IMG/VR virus record: IMGVR_UViG_3300031877_000322
Span: 1 to 26,143 of that record
Strand: one strand, 5' to 3'
DNA length: 26,143 nt
Source of the DNA: a virus
Both the position numbers and the translations under genes were made by a program. The notes beneath the pieces were generated by a model that was given only the letters and a program-made list of their open reading frames with translations, ran no database searches and had not been told where the DNA came from. This document shows positions 13,905 to 20,934 of the stretch, in pieces. Position 1 is the stretch's first letter; each line of letters opens with the position of its first letter.

Positions 13905-15326
13905 ATGACTTCGAGCAAGTGGAAACTTGCTGCCATGCTGATTGTCGCATCAGCTGTAGTGGGAGCTGTAGGTTGGCAGCAGTTAACCCCTAAACCCATG
14001 TCCCCCACCACCGTCATGATCACTCCGACCACTACAGCTTCAGTAGCCAGAACCACTGTCACGCATCGCGAGACAGAATGGATCAGAATCGACAAGGTTA
14101 GGCCTGTCAACTACTACCTTGAGCTCCTACTCGCAAATGGAACGTCGCCGTACGGCCAGTTGTATTGGGAACTGCGAAAACTCCCCGATCTCACAAATGC
14201 AACGGCAGTAGCCAAGATCACATATCTAGCATTGAATGCAACAAACCCAGAAGTAAGAGAGGCCTTCGAACTAGTAATCAAGGGAGGGACACCTTATCCG
14301 GGAGACTTCAAGTATCTAGTTCCGAGTTACAACACTGAGCTTCAAGTCTTGTACTGGCTTGCATGCCAGAATGAGTTCAAGAGAGATGATACGTTAGCTT
14401 TGGCCACCTGCATGGTGAACGGTCTGTGGGTGACTATGGGAGACGAACAAGTCAGACAAGCCGTCAAGAGAGATGCGAACGAGTTCTTGATCTTTTTCAG
14501 AGGGACCAGCGAGTTGCAGAGGGGGCAAGGACACCCTTTGCTTGAGGACTATCCTTTGGAAGCGAAAATCTGCCTAGCATGGCGTGCCAACAACGCCGGA
14601 GACTTCTGGTCCGACACATTCAGCTTGACCAAGTTCGCCAGCAGGACGCTTCAACTTAACGCCTATGAATGGGCGACAGTGAGTCTGGCAACTCTCAGGC
14701 AGATGCGCGACCTGATGGAGAAAAACAGATGGGTAGTAGCAGACCGAGGAAGCACCGTTGCGAATCTCGAGGACTACTTCTACTTCGGCAATCACTGGAA
14801 CTACACCTACACTACCTATCTCTCCATTGATAGCGTAACCGTTAGAGCGGTAGGCATTCACAATGTTGATTGGCAATTCCGATACTACCTTCAAACCGGC
14901 AAAGGAATCGGGACATGCGGAGACGAGGCGGATCTTGTGGATGCTTTCTGCAAGTCTTGGGGAATTGCCACGACATTTGTTTGGAGAAGACCTGCAACAG
15001 GAACAAGAGATTCGAGAATTAGTCACAGCCACATGTACGTCACATACTACGATCCGGTACTCAGGTCGTGGGGGGCCTATCACAGGCAAGCAGACGCAAT
15101 CAACATGAAAGACAGCTACACCTTGTACGTGACAAGGCCACCGGTTCTTCAACCAAGATGGCTTAACTACTGGAAGGATAACACTATCGACACCTACTGG
15201 TATGGAAACATGTACTACATAGCGAACACCCCGTACTTGGGTGAGAGGATTTCAACAATGTTCAAGAACGGTGTTCCTACTGTTCAGATAAAACAATGGT
15301 TATTTTACAACATTGATGGTCTTTAA
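13905..15326 (+). CDS. secreted transglutaminase-like protein
   Basis: This 473-residue protein is the only plus-strand gene. ATG 13905-13907 is chosen because it places the hydrophobic signal anchor (KLAAMLIVASAVVGAVGW, residues 6-23) at the N-terminus; the frame opens earlier, at TTG 13821. A Thr/Pro-rich linker follows (about 30-55). The C-terminal half carries the transglutaminase/papain-like core with Cys338 (GIGTCGDEADLVDAFCKSWG), His376 (SHSHMYVTYYD) and Asp383 as the likely triad. Members of this superfamily cut or cross-link peptides, often at the cell surface. It lies between methyltransferase (convergent, 15-base gap) and portal. It looks like cargo (a moron) with its own promoter, perhaps altering the host envelope; a host-derived gene is also possible. 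Confidence 0.72.
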   Translation: MTSSKWKLAAMLIVASAVVGAVGWQQLTPKPMSPTTVMITPTTTASVARTTVTHRETEWIRIDKVRPVNYYLELLLANGTSPYGQLYWELRKLPDLTNATAVAKITYLALNATNPEVREAFELVIKGGTPYPGDFKYLVPSYNTELQVLYWLACQNEFKRDDTLALATCMVNGLWVTMGDEQVRQAVKRDANEFLIFFRGTSELQRGQGHPLLEDYPLEAKICLAWRANNAGDFWSDTFSLTKFASRTLQLNAYEWATVSLATLRQMRDLMEKNRWVVADRGSTVANLEDYFYFGNHWNYTYTTYLSIDSVTVRAVGIHNVDWQFRYYLQTGKGIGTCGDEADLVDAFCKSWGIATTFVWRRPATGTRDSRISHSHMYVTYYDPVLRSWGAYHRQADAINMKDSYTLYVTRPPVLQPRWLNYWKDNTIDTYWYGNMYYIANTPYLGERISTMFKNGVPTVQIKQWLFYNIDGL

Positions 15327-15341
15327 ATGAGGCTCGGGTAC

Positions 15342-16160
15342 TCATCTGGACACAACTTCAGGCCGGTAGTTGCGGATGACGAGGTTGGCCAATGCACCTC
15401 GTCGTGGTCCTTGGCCCCATTTGCGCGAAGCCATCGGACATCGAATGCGCTGAATGATCAAGCCTTGACCATTGTAGAGCTGACGAATCAGGGGATGATT
15501 ACCGTAAGTGAGAAGCCATTTGCCTTTGGCTTGGCGCAGCATAGCGGCGAGATCTCTATGGTCCTGTTCATTGAACGGTGAGGGGCGTGCCTGCTCTGTT
15601 TCCGGGTAAGGTGGGTCGAGAAAGAAGAACGTCTTGTCACTGCCCCAGTTTTTGATGCATCTTCTGAAGTCCAAGCAGTCGACATAGACGCTTCGTAGCC
15701 GTTCAGCCACAGCGTTGATAGTTTGACCGCAGTTAGCCCATGCAGTCGCCTTCCGTTGGCGTGCTCTGCCAAACGCCCATCCAGCATGCCACCTGCCCGA
15801 GAACGATGATCGCATACAGTAGTAGAACGCAGCTGCTCTCTTGACGGGGTCCGAAATCTTGCCTGCGTCGATTTGAGCCATGAACCTGTAGTAGAGCTCG
15901 CGGCTGTAGGGAAGCCACTCCAGCCGCTTCAGGAACTCCTCCTTGCGATCTCGAACAACCGTGAAGAGGTTGACAAGTTCCTTGTCCACATCATTGTAGA
16001 CCTCTACCGGGCTCCGTTCTTTGGCGAAGAGAAGTGCAGCTGCGCCGCCGAAGACTTCGACGTAGACTTCGTGAGGCGGGATGAGGGGCAGCAGCTTCTT
16101 CACTAGGAAGTGCTTTCCGCCCAAGTATGGGAAGAACCGTGAGGCGATCCAGAACTTCAA
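15342..16160 (-). CDS. D12-class DNA N6-adenine methyltransferase (Dam-like)
   Basis: This 272-residue protein has the D12 class motifs: FPYLGGK (residues 10-16), the SAM-binding segment VYVEVFGGAAALLFAK (32-47), YNDVDKELVNLF (55-66) and the catalytic LDPPYPE (181-187). It would methylate adenine in a short target site. No restriction endonuclease is nearby, so it is probably an orphan methylase protecting viral DNA, or tied to packaging or expression. Its start forms an ATGA overlap with the upstream 40-residue zinc protein; it lies in the packaging operon, directly after the terminase and two small zinc proteins. The target site cannot be read from sequence. Confidence 0.9.
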   Translation of the reverse strand: MKFWIASRFFPYLGGKHFLVKKLLPLIPPHEVYVEVFGGAAALLFAKERSPVEVYNDVDKELVNLFTVVRDRKEEFLKRLEWLPYSRELYYRFMAQIDAGKISDPVKRAAAFYYCMRSSFSGRWHAGWAFGRARQRKATAWANCGQTINAVAERLRSVYVDCLDFRRCIKNWGSDKTFFFLDPPYPETEQARPSPFNEQDHRDLAAMLRQAKGKWLLTYGNHPLIRQLYNGQGLIIQRIRCPMASRKWGQGPRRGALANLVIRNYRPEVVSR

Positions 16161-16279
16161 GCCTGACGCTTCCTTTGCCTAGGCCACTCCTCAAGATCGA
16201 CCATACGGCCATGACATAGCGCCAGCGTGATCGAGTAGCTTTCGACTAGACTTCCACCGCAACCTTCACAACTCTTCAT
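16157..16279 (-). CDS. 40-residue zinc-finger-like protein
   Basis: A small gene with ATGA overlaps at both ends, with the methyltransferase start downstream and the 63-residue protein's stop upstream. It reads MKSCEGCGG then about 15 residues to LALCHGRMVD. One CxxC plus a Cys-His pair suggests a single zinc site. The frame continues upstream to 16345, but the coupled ATG at 16277-16279 is far more likely. Function unknown. Confidence 0.55.
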   Translation of the reverse strand: MKSCEGCGGSLVESYSITLALCHGRMVDLEEWPRQRKRQA

Positions 16280-16467
16280 TGCTTGTGCCTCTGCTGCGCG
16301 ATGTAATAGCGAACCTTGTTTGGATCGACCTGGCAGAGATGGCACACAGGGACCCGAGCGACCTGTTTCGGGCTGACTCTCACCCGCAGAAAAGAGATCT
16401 CGCTACGCTGAACAAGGCGTTGACACATGACGCACTGAACAAACTCTCGCTTGTCGATCCTGGGCAA
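16276..16467 (-). CDS. small zinc-ribbon protein
   Basis: This 63-residue protein has two Cys pairs, CVMC (residues 12-15) and CHLC (about 42-45), flanking a basic strand region, so a zinc ribbon is likely. It starts at TTG 16465-16467 five bases after the terminase stop and is coupled to the next small zinc protein by ATGA. It probably binds DNA or a protein of the packaging machinery, but no specific function can be claimed. Confidence 0.62.
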   Translation of the reverse strand: MPRIDKREFVQCVMCQRLVQRSEISFLRVRVSPKQVARVPVCHLCQVDPNKVRYYIAQQRHKQ

Positions 16468-16472
16468 GGACT

Positions 16473-17042
16473 CTATCTCTTCCGAATCGGAATCAGAACC
16501 GGGGCTTCACTCTCTCGACTTGCGTAGACAGCTAGTGCGATCGCCCATAGACGGTCGTCGTGGGTTCCTTCCGGATGCGAGAACTTGATGTTGCCATCCT
16601 TCGTGAGTTCGAACTTCTCTAGGTTGATTTCAGCAATGATCTCAGGGTCGTAAGGTAGCTGGAACATGCGCGGATGGTTACATTTTGGGTTTCCGCAGGC
16701 TTCGACGCAGTTCTGCATCTGCTGCTTCATGTAGCCAAGCACTTCTTGCTTAGATGGCAAGGTGAGCATGATGCCTTCGACATTCGCAAGCCCAGCGGAC
16801 TTCATGTCTTCGACGATGTATTCGCCGACTCCTGTTTGGTCGACGAGGATTTTCTCAGGGTTGAATCGTGAGGCTAGGACCTTGATGAATCCGATAACGC
16901 TGGCATAAGGCGTTTCAAGTGGAAATCGCTTGATGAAGATGAGCTTCGCAACCTTGTCCTGCTTTCTCACCAGAGCAACTGCGGAATAGTCAACCTTCTT
17001 GCCAAGGTCAGCGCCGATGAAATGCAAGGATGGCACTCTCAT
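16473..17042 (-). CDS. terminase large subunit, nuclease domain (separate frame)
   Basis: This 189-residue segment is the RNase H-like nuclease half of TerL: FIGADLGKKVDYSAVALV (Asp12 as the first metal ligand), ILVDQTGVGEY (Asp68), and GTHDDRLWAIALAVY (Asp162/163). It cuts concatemeric DNA during packaging. An unusual insertion NCVEACGNPKCNHPRMF (residues 111-127) has four possible zinc ligands. The frame is +1 relative to the ATPase gene, overlaps it by 35 bases, and its ATG lacks a ribosome site. Removing one base from the TTT at 17020-17022 would fuse the two into AILAFIGADLGKK, so this may be one gene split by a one-base insertion rather than two natural proteins. Confidence 0.85.
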   Translation of the reverse strand: MRVPSLHFIGADLGKKVDYSAVALVRKQDKVAKLIFIKRFPLETPYASVIGFIKVLASRFNPEKILVDQTGVGEYIVEDMKSAGLANVEGIMLTLPSKQEVLGYMKQQMQNCVEACGNPKCNHPRMFQLPYDPEIIAEINLEKFELTKDGNIKFSHPEGTHDDRLWAIALAVYASRESEAPVLIPIRKR

Positions 17043-17880
17043 CGATCATGGCGAGGTCGGGGTCGATACATTTCGTGATAAGGTCTTGTGGGAAGTAGCT
17101 GTCCTCATCCTCAACAAATTCGGCATCATATTCGCGCCGGAATCTTTCGATCGGTGTGACTTGCTTGACTTCTTCAATGAAGCTCGGCTCAATTGGGCCG
17201 TTAGGCTTCACGCAGGCTTGCCAAGGAACATAGTGCTTGCTCCAGCCTTTCGAGATTTCTGGATGCGAGTTGATCTTGTAGAAAACTGAGTCTTTTCCCC
17301 AGGGTGTGCTTGACGCAATCAAGGTTCCGTTCGTTGTCGCCATCATCGGATACAGAACGTTGTAGAAGATGACTTCATCGTCGCGGAAGAAGGCTGCCTC
17401 GTCAATCAAGACTTGGTGGGCCGTGTACCCGCGCAACAGGTTTGGTGAGCATGGAAGCGCAACCATTTGGCTGCCATTCTTGAACCAGATCACAGTTCGC
17501 TGGATCTTGCCGATAAGGGCCTTGCGGTCCTGGGTTTTCATGGCATACAGAAAGCCTTGAACCCGGTCCATCATGATCATGCTTTGCCGGAGCGAAGGAG
17601 CCACAATCAGCGAGAGAGTTCGAGGATGCGTGGCAGCGAACCATATCGCCCTGACTGCGATCGTTGTGGTCTTTCCGGCCTGACGGCTCATGCGGACCGT
17701 GATGCGCTTCGACTTGTCGATCAGCACAGCGATCTGATACGAGTAAGGCCTGAATGTGAGGAAGCGTTCGGCGAAGAATGCAGGATCGTCCTTCGCTCTC
17801 TCAAGATCGTCTTCAAGCTGCGTGTCAAGAGGCTGAAGTTGGGCTAGCCACTTGTCAGCTTCCCTGTCCAGTCTTTCCAT
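17008..17880 (-). CDS. terminase large subunit, ATPase domain
   Basis: This 290-residue N-terminal half of TerL powers DNA packaging. It shows Walker A SRQAGKTT (residues 65-72), Walker B VLIDEA (157-162) and the coupling motif ASSTPWG (189-195), with the adenine-binding FRPYSYQI before Walker A. ATG 17878-17880 is chosen (MERLDREADKW), overlapping the small subunit stop by 26 bases; an upstream frame exists but is less coupled. It ends at TGA 17008-17010 right where the nuclease domain should begin, supporting a broken single gene. Confidence 0.92.
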   Translation of the reverse strand: MERLDREADKWLAQLQPLDTQLEDDLERAKDDPAFFAERFLTFRPYSYQIAVLIDKSKRITVRMSRQAGKTTTIAVRAIWFAATHPRTLSLIVAPSLRQSMIMMDRVQGFLYAMKTQDRKALIGKIQRTVIWFKNGSQMVALPCSPNLLRGYTAHQVLIDEAAFFRDDEVIFYNVLYPMMATTNGTLIASSTPWGKDSVFYKINSHPEISKGWSKHYVPWQACVKPNGPIEPSFIEEVKQVTPIERFRREYDAEFVEDEDSYFPQDLITKCIDPDLAMIDESAILAFHRR

Positions 17881-18193
17881 ACTCAGCCTCGGCAAGCCGC
17901 TCAACTCTCTTCCATTTCGCCAGGATCTGATCCACAGCGACGTCCGACAGGAGGCCTGTGAGAACTTGGATCAAATAGCCCATCAGTCTAGCTGCCTTCT
18001 GTTTCTCCGGTTTCTTGGCTTTGGCGTTCTTGAGAACCTCGTACTGTTGGCCTATGGCTTCGACGAGTTTGTTGGCGGCTTCTTCCCTCGTTTTCTCGAC
18101 ATCCAACGCACACAGCCGGTAGATTATGCGCCCCGTTTGGGATAATTGGCTCAAAAAAGCCTGCAAGGGTGACACCCAGCCCCCCCTAGGCAT
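17855..18193 (-). CDS. terminase small subunit (putative)
   Basis: This 112-residue helical protein sits immediately before the large terminase and overlaps it, the usual place for TerS. It has an N-terminal SPLQAFLSQLSQTGRIIYRL helix pair, a charged central coiled coil (DVEKTREEAANKLVEAIGQQ) and a lysine-rich linker (KNAKAKKPEKQKAARL), then a C-terminal helix. Start ATG 18191-18193 has GAGGGAG upstream and overlaps the preceding regulator. A DNA-binding HTH is not obvious. TerS recognises viral DNA; the call is mainly positional. Confidence 0.62.
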   Translation of the reverse strand: MPRGGWVSPLQAFLSQLSQTGRIIYRLCALDVEKTREEAANKLVEAIGQQYEVLKNAKAKKPEKQKAARLMGYLIQVLTGLLSDVAVDQILAKWKRVERLAEAEYGKTGQGS

Positions 18194-18341
18194 TTTCAAG
18201 CTCCCTCTCCAGAAATTCATGAATCGCTTGACGTACGATTGAAGCCCTCGACTTCCCTTTCCGCTCAGCAACTGCGTCGAGCACCATCAACAACCTTGAC
18301 GTAAGACGAATGGTTACCTTCGGGTTTCCTTTACCCGGCAA
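18186..18341 (-). CDS. ribbon-helix-helix (CopG/Arc-type) regulator
   Basis: This 51-residue protein reads MPGKGNPKVTIRLTSRLLMV, then LDAVAERKGKSRASIVRQAI and HEFLERELENA. That is a full RHH fold: N-terminal beta strand (NPKVTIRL, residues 6-13), helix A (LLMVLDAVAERKG) and helix B (RASIVRQAIHEFLEREL). RHH dimers bind DNA operators through the strand. The start is TTG 18339-18341, since TGA lies upstream in frame. It overlaps the upstream membrane gene by 11 bases and the TerS gene by 8, so it is translated with the packaging operon. It may control packaging or late genes, or be an antitoxin-like orphan. Confidence 0.78.
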   Translation of the reverse strand: MPGKGNPKVTIRLTSRLLMVLDAVAERKGKSRASIVRQAIHEFLERELENA

Positions 18342-18507
18342 AGAAGTTCACGAGCCACTGCGTCAGCCAGAAACAGGCCGCCAGTATCGCTAGAAGGATC
18401 AGAACCTTGATGGCAAGCCTGATCGCGAATCCTAGAATTATTCCGAAGACGATGCCTGCGAAGACTGCTAGGAGGGCGACTGTGCTGAGGTAGAGCAGAA
18501 GCGACAT
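18331..18507 (-). CDS. 58-residue two-TM membrane protein (holin-like)
   Basis: The protein is nearly all hydrophobic: residues 4-32 (LLYLSTVALLAVFAGIVFGI and on) and 33-55 (IKVLILLAILAACFWLTQWL) form two membrane helices with a short charged link (R28, K33). ATG 18505-18507 starts one base after the preceding gene's stop. The size and topology resemble small holins, and the location near a subtilase-like gene suggests an egress function, but this is only an inference; a host-membrane accessory is equally possible. Confidence 0.6.
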   Translation of the reverse strand: MSLLLYLSTVALLAVFAGIVFGIILGFAIRLAIKVLILLAILAACFWLTQWLVNFFAG

Positions 18508-18508
18508 G

Positions 18509-18850
18509 TCATTCGTCTTCCTCGTGCCTTTGCCTACGCCTCTTGGGCAATCGTTCTCCGACTTCGCGTAGCACATCTTTCAGCAGGAAGAGAGCACCGA
18601 AAGTGAACAGCGACACGGCGATGTTGAAGATGCATATCAGCAATAGTAGGAATAGCACTGCTGCCGAAACCGGAACCGGCTTGGACTGAAGAAGAACTTC
18701 GACAACGCGACCTAGGGGCTCTCTCAGCAATGATATCAGGAGAACCGCTGCTACCGCTGATCCCAGAAACAGCAGTGTAGCGTATTTGCGAAGCATGTCT
18801 GCGCCTGTGCCTTCAAGGCTTGCTATCCAGAACTTTCTCTTTCCCGTCAT
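18509..18850 (-). CDS. two-TM membrane protein with charged C-tail
   Basis: This 113-residue protein has two membrane helices (residues about 23-45, YATLLFLGSAVAAVLLISLL, and 60-90, VSAAVLFLLLLICIFNIAVSL) and a highly charged C-terminus (ERLPKRRRQRHEEDE). ATG 18848-18850 is favoured by AAGGAG seven to eight bases upstream, and lies within the end of the subtilase-like gene (overlap 38 bases). The two-helix plus charged tail arrangement is holin-like, but no family match can be made by eye. Confidence 0.6.
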   Translation of the reverse strand: MTGKRKFWIASLEGTGADMLRKYATLLFLGSAVAAVLLISLLREPLGRVVEVLLQSKPVPVSAAVLFLLLLICIFNIAVSLFTFGALFLLKDVLREVGERLPKRRRQRHEEDE

Positions 18851-19835
18851 TCATCAACTCCTTAAGCCTGAGAAAAGCCCGGTAGGCGTTCACACGCCCA
18901 TAGCCGAGCGAGTACTTCTCGTCAAACTTCTTCCGCGTTAAGAATCGCTTCAGAGAGACCTTCAAACGATAGAGGAACCCACTTGGCAGGGCAGCTATTT
19001 TCGATATGATTGGCATGTAAGCGGGATCGCATGACTCCAAGATGGCACGTTTGATCTGGGCAGGCGAGGCTTTCGGGAAGGCTTGCCTTAGCAGGGCATA
19101 GATTCCTGTCACATGTGGAGTAGCGAAGCTTGTGAGATCAAAGAAGCCGTAGTGGTCCCCATGGATGTCACAGGAACGGGTGCCATGGGCTCTTGCTGCA
19201 AAGATTCTCTCACCCGGGGCGACGCAATCTGGTTTTACTCGTCCATCAAGTGTTGGACCTCGAGAGCTTGCCAGGCGCAGCACATCGCGGTTGTTGACGC
19301 ATCCTACGGTGATCGCTTCCTCAGCGGCGCCGGGGCTTCCGATCGAGTAGTGGGTGGGACCATAGTTGCCTGCGGCACAGATCACTCCGATGCCTTTCTT
19401 CTCTGCGAGGTAGTTCACTTCGCGGCTGACAGGATCCTTTCCGTCTGTCACGCAGTCGCTTGTTATGCTGAAGTTGATGATGTGTACGCCTTGGTTTGCA
19501 AGCCACTCAAGTGCATCGATCAGAGTATCCTCCTCAGCTGATCCGTCGTCTTGGGTGACTTTGGCGATGGCAAGTTGGGCGTCGTGTGCTATGCCTCGTT
19601 GCCGCCAGTTCTTCGCGCCTTTGCTTGCGATTATGCTTGCAACGGCCGTGTCGTGCCCGATACCATCATCGATTCCTCGAGCGCTGAAGTCTTCTGCAGT
19701 AACGATCTTTCCTTGAAGGTCGTGGTGGCTTTGATCTATCCCGGTTCCAACTACGCCTACGACTACGCCCCTGCCGGTAATGCCTTGGTTCCACAGTCTT
19801 GTGACTCCGAGACGCCTAGCGATGCCATAAGTCAT
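18813..19835 (-). CDS. subtilisin-like (S8) protein lacking the catalytic Asp
   Basis: This 340-residue protein has the S8 fold: GITGRGVVVGVVGTGID (residues 18-34), GIGHDTAVASIIAS (58-71) with His61, the oxyanion Asn in ICAAGNYG (Asn157), and LTSFATPHVTG (234-244) with the nucleophile Ser236. Where subtilases have D-T-G with the catalytic Asp, here Gly30 occupies the position (VVGTGID for V[IL]DTGID), so a canonical triad is incomplete. No signal peptide is present, so it acts in the cytoplasm or is exported otherwise. The C-terminus (290-340) is basic and helical. It overlaps by ATGA with an upstream propeptide-like gene. It may be a weak protease or a binding protein. Confidence 0.85.
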   Translation of the reverse strand: MTYGIARRLGVTRLWNQGITGRGVVVGVVGTGIDQSHHDLQGKIVTAEDFSARGIDDGIGHDTAVASIIASKGAKNWRQRGIAHDAQLAIAKVTQDDGSAEEDTLIDALEWLANQGVHIINFSITSDCVTDGKDPVSREVNYLAEKKGIGVICAAGNYGPTHYSIGSPGAAEEAITVGCVNNRDVLRLASSRGPTLDGRVKPDCVAPGERIFAARAHGTRSCDIHGDHYGFFDLTSFATPHVTGIYALLRQAFPKASPAQIKRAILESCDPAYMPIISKIAALPSGFLYRLKVSLKRFLTRKKFDEKYSLGYGRVNAYRAFLRLKELMNDGKEKVLDSKP

Positions 19836-20182
19836 ACCTGACCCACTGCCAGTCTGAAGGGAATCGCCTTCGAGACGCTGTCGATTCTGCTGCCTCTCTC
19901 TTGGACGAGTTTGACAATGTCTTCCTCGAAGGCGCTGACGAGAACCGTGTTCAAGTGCGGATAGGTTTTCAGAAGTTCAAGCCGTGAATCCTTTGTGATC
20001 TCAGGATCTCTGGTCTGGATGAAGAATTTGAGCTTGCCTCGCATGGCTGGCTTGAATTGCGGAGAAAGACGATTTGACAAGGCTAGGGTGCAAGCGTGAG
20101 AGGGGCAAGGCGATATGTGGGCTGGAGCGATGAGGCATACGGATTTGTCGGCTGTGCTGAAGCGGTAGATGCAGTCAGGCAT
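19832..20182 (-). CDS. small protein with subtilase-propeptide-like (I9) C-terminus
   Basis: This 116-residue protein is coupled by ATGA to the subtilase-like gene. Residues about 50-110 read KLKFFIQTRDPEI, LKTYPHLNTVLVSAFEEDIV and SRIDSVSKAIPFRL, the strand-helix-strand-helix arrangement of I9/propeptide domains that fold and inhibit subtilases and normally sit N-terminal to them in the same chain. The N-terminal 35 residues are Cys/His-rich (four Cys and one His within 30 residues), perhaps a metal site. If correct, the prodomain acts in trans. The family match is by pattern only; another small-protein function remains possible. Confidence 0.5.
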   Translation of the reverse strand: MPDCIYRFSTADKSVCLIAPAHISPCPSHACTLALSNRLSPQFKPAMRGKLKFFIQTRDPEITKDSRLELLKTYPHLNTVLVSAFEEDIVKLVQERGSRIDSVSKAIPFRLAVGQV

Positions 20183-20888
20183 TCTGCAATGCCTTCTTGA
20201 CGAGTAGGCGTCTACGGATCTCTTCTCTGGTGTCGGGAGGCACAGTCGATTCGAGTGGGGGAGTCGGCTCCTGTGGGGGCGGCTGGGGTTCAGGAGCCAA
20301 CTCTTCCTTGGGCTGTTGGGCTTCGAGTCTCTGCTCCACTCCTCGTTCGAGTAGCAGGTTGTAGAGGGCTGAGCGATAGGCGAGGAAGAACATCAAGCCG
20401 GACCAGAGGATCGTTGCGAACCACCACCATGGCACATAGATCTTGCCGACCCATAGGCCGCCGAAAGGCCATGTGGTCCAGATCCCAGGCTTAAGCGTCT
20501 CAAACTCGTGGTAGACGAAGTAAGCCATGTCAAGGATCAAGCATGCCATAGCGAAGTTGCCGAGTGCCGTGAAGACAAGGTAGCGCTTCTTCTGTCTGAA
20601 CATGCGATGAATCTTGATCAGCCCGAAGGAGAATGTGACCGCGAGAGTCATGATGGCAAAGACAAGCTGATAGTAGCTGAACTGTTTCCACCAGACGAGG
20701 CGGACCCACCAAGGCAGATGCCCATACTTACCTTCGTACAAGGTCCAGAACGGTGCGATTGCGCTAGCTTCAATCCAGCCGTAGGTCCACGCGAAGATGA
20801 AAGTACATACGATCATGGAGAGCTGTTCGAGGTGCGCATCCATGACCTCGTCTACTTTCTCTCGTGCAAGGCTAGCTATGCGGTACAC
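20175..20888 (-). CDS. four-TM membrane protein with Pro/Glu-rich tail
   Basis: This 237-residue protein has four predicted membrane helices (residues about 22-45, 70-92, 103-123 and 147-170), many Trp/Tyr at the interfaces, and a low-complexity Pro/Glu/Gln tail (about 190-220, EELAPEPQPPPQEPTPPLES) followed by a charged helix (EEIRRRLLVKKAL). It starts at GTG near 20888; no strong ribosome site is seen. It overlaps the propeptide-like gene by 8 bases, so both are co-translated. No family recognised; possibly it anchors the protease system or another viral complex at the membrane. Confidence 0.6.
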   Translation of the reverse strand: MYRIASLAREKVDEVMDAHLEQLSMIVCTFIFAWTYGWIEASAIAPFWTLYEGKYGHLPWWVRLVWWKQFSYYQLVFAIMTLAVTFSFGLIKIHRMFRQKKRYLVFTALGNFAMACLILDMAYFVYHEFETLKPGIWTTWPFGGLWVGKIYVPWWWFATILWSGLMFFLAYRSALYNLLLERGVEQRLEAQQPKEELAPEPQPPPQEPTPPLESTVPPDTREEIRRRLLVKKALQNA

Positions 20889-20934
20889 TAGGCTCAGAGT
20901 TCACACTTCCGGATCTACGGAGGAGCTGCCAGAA

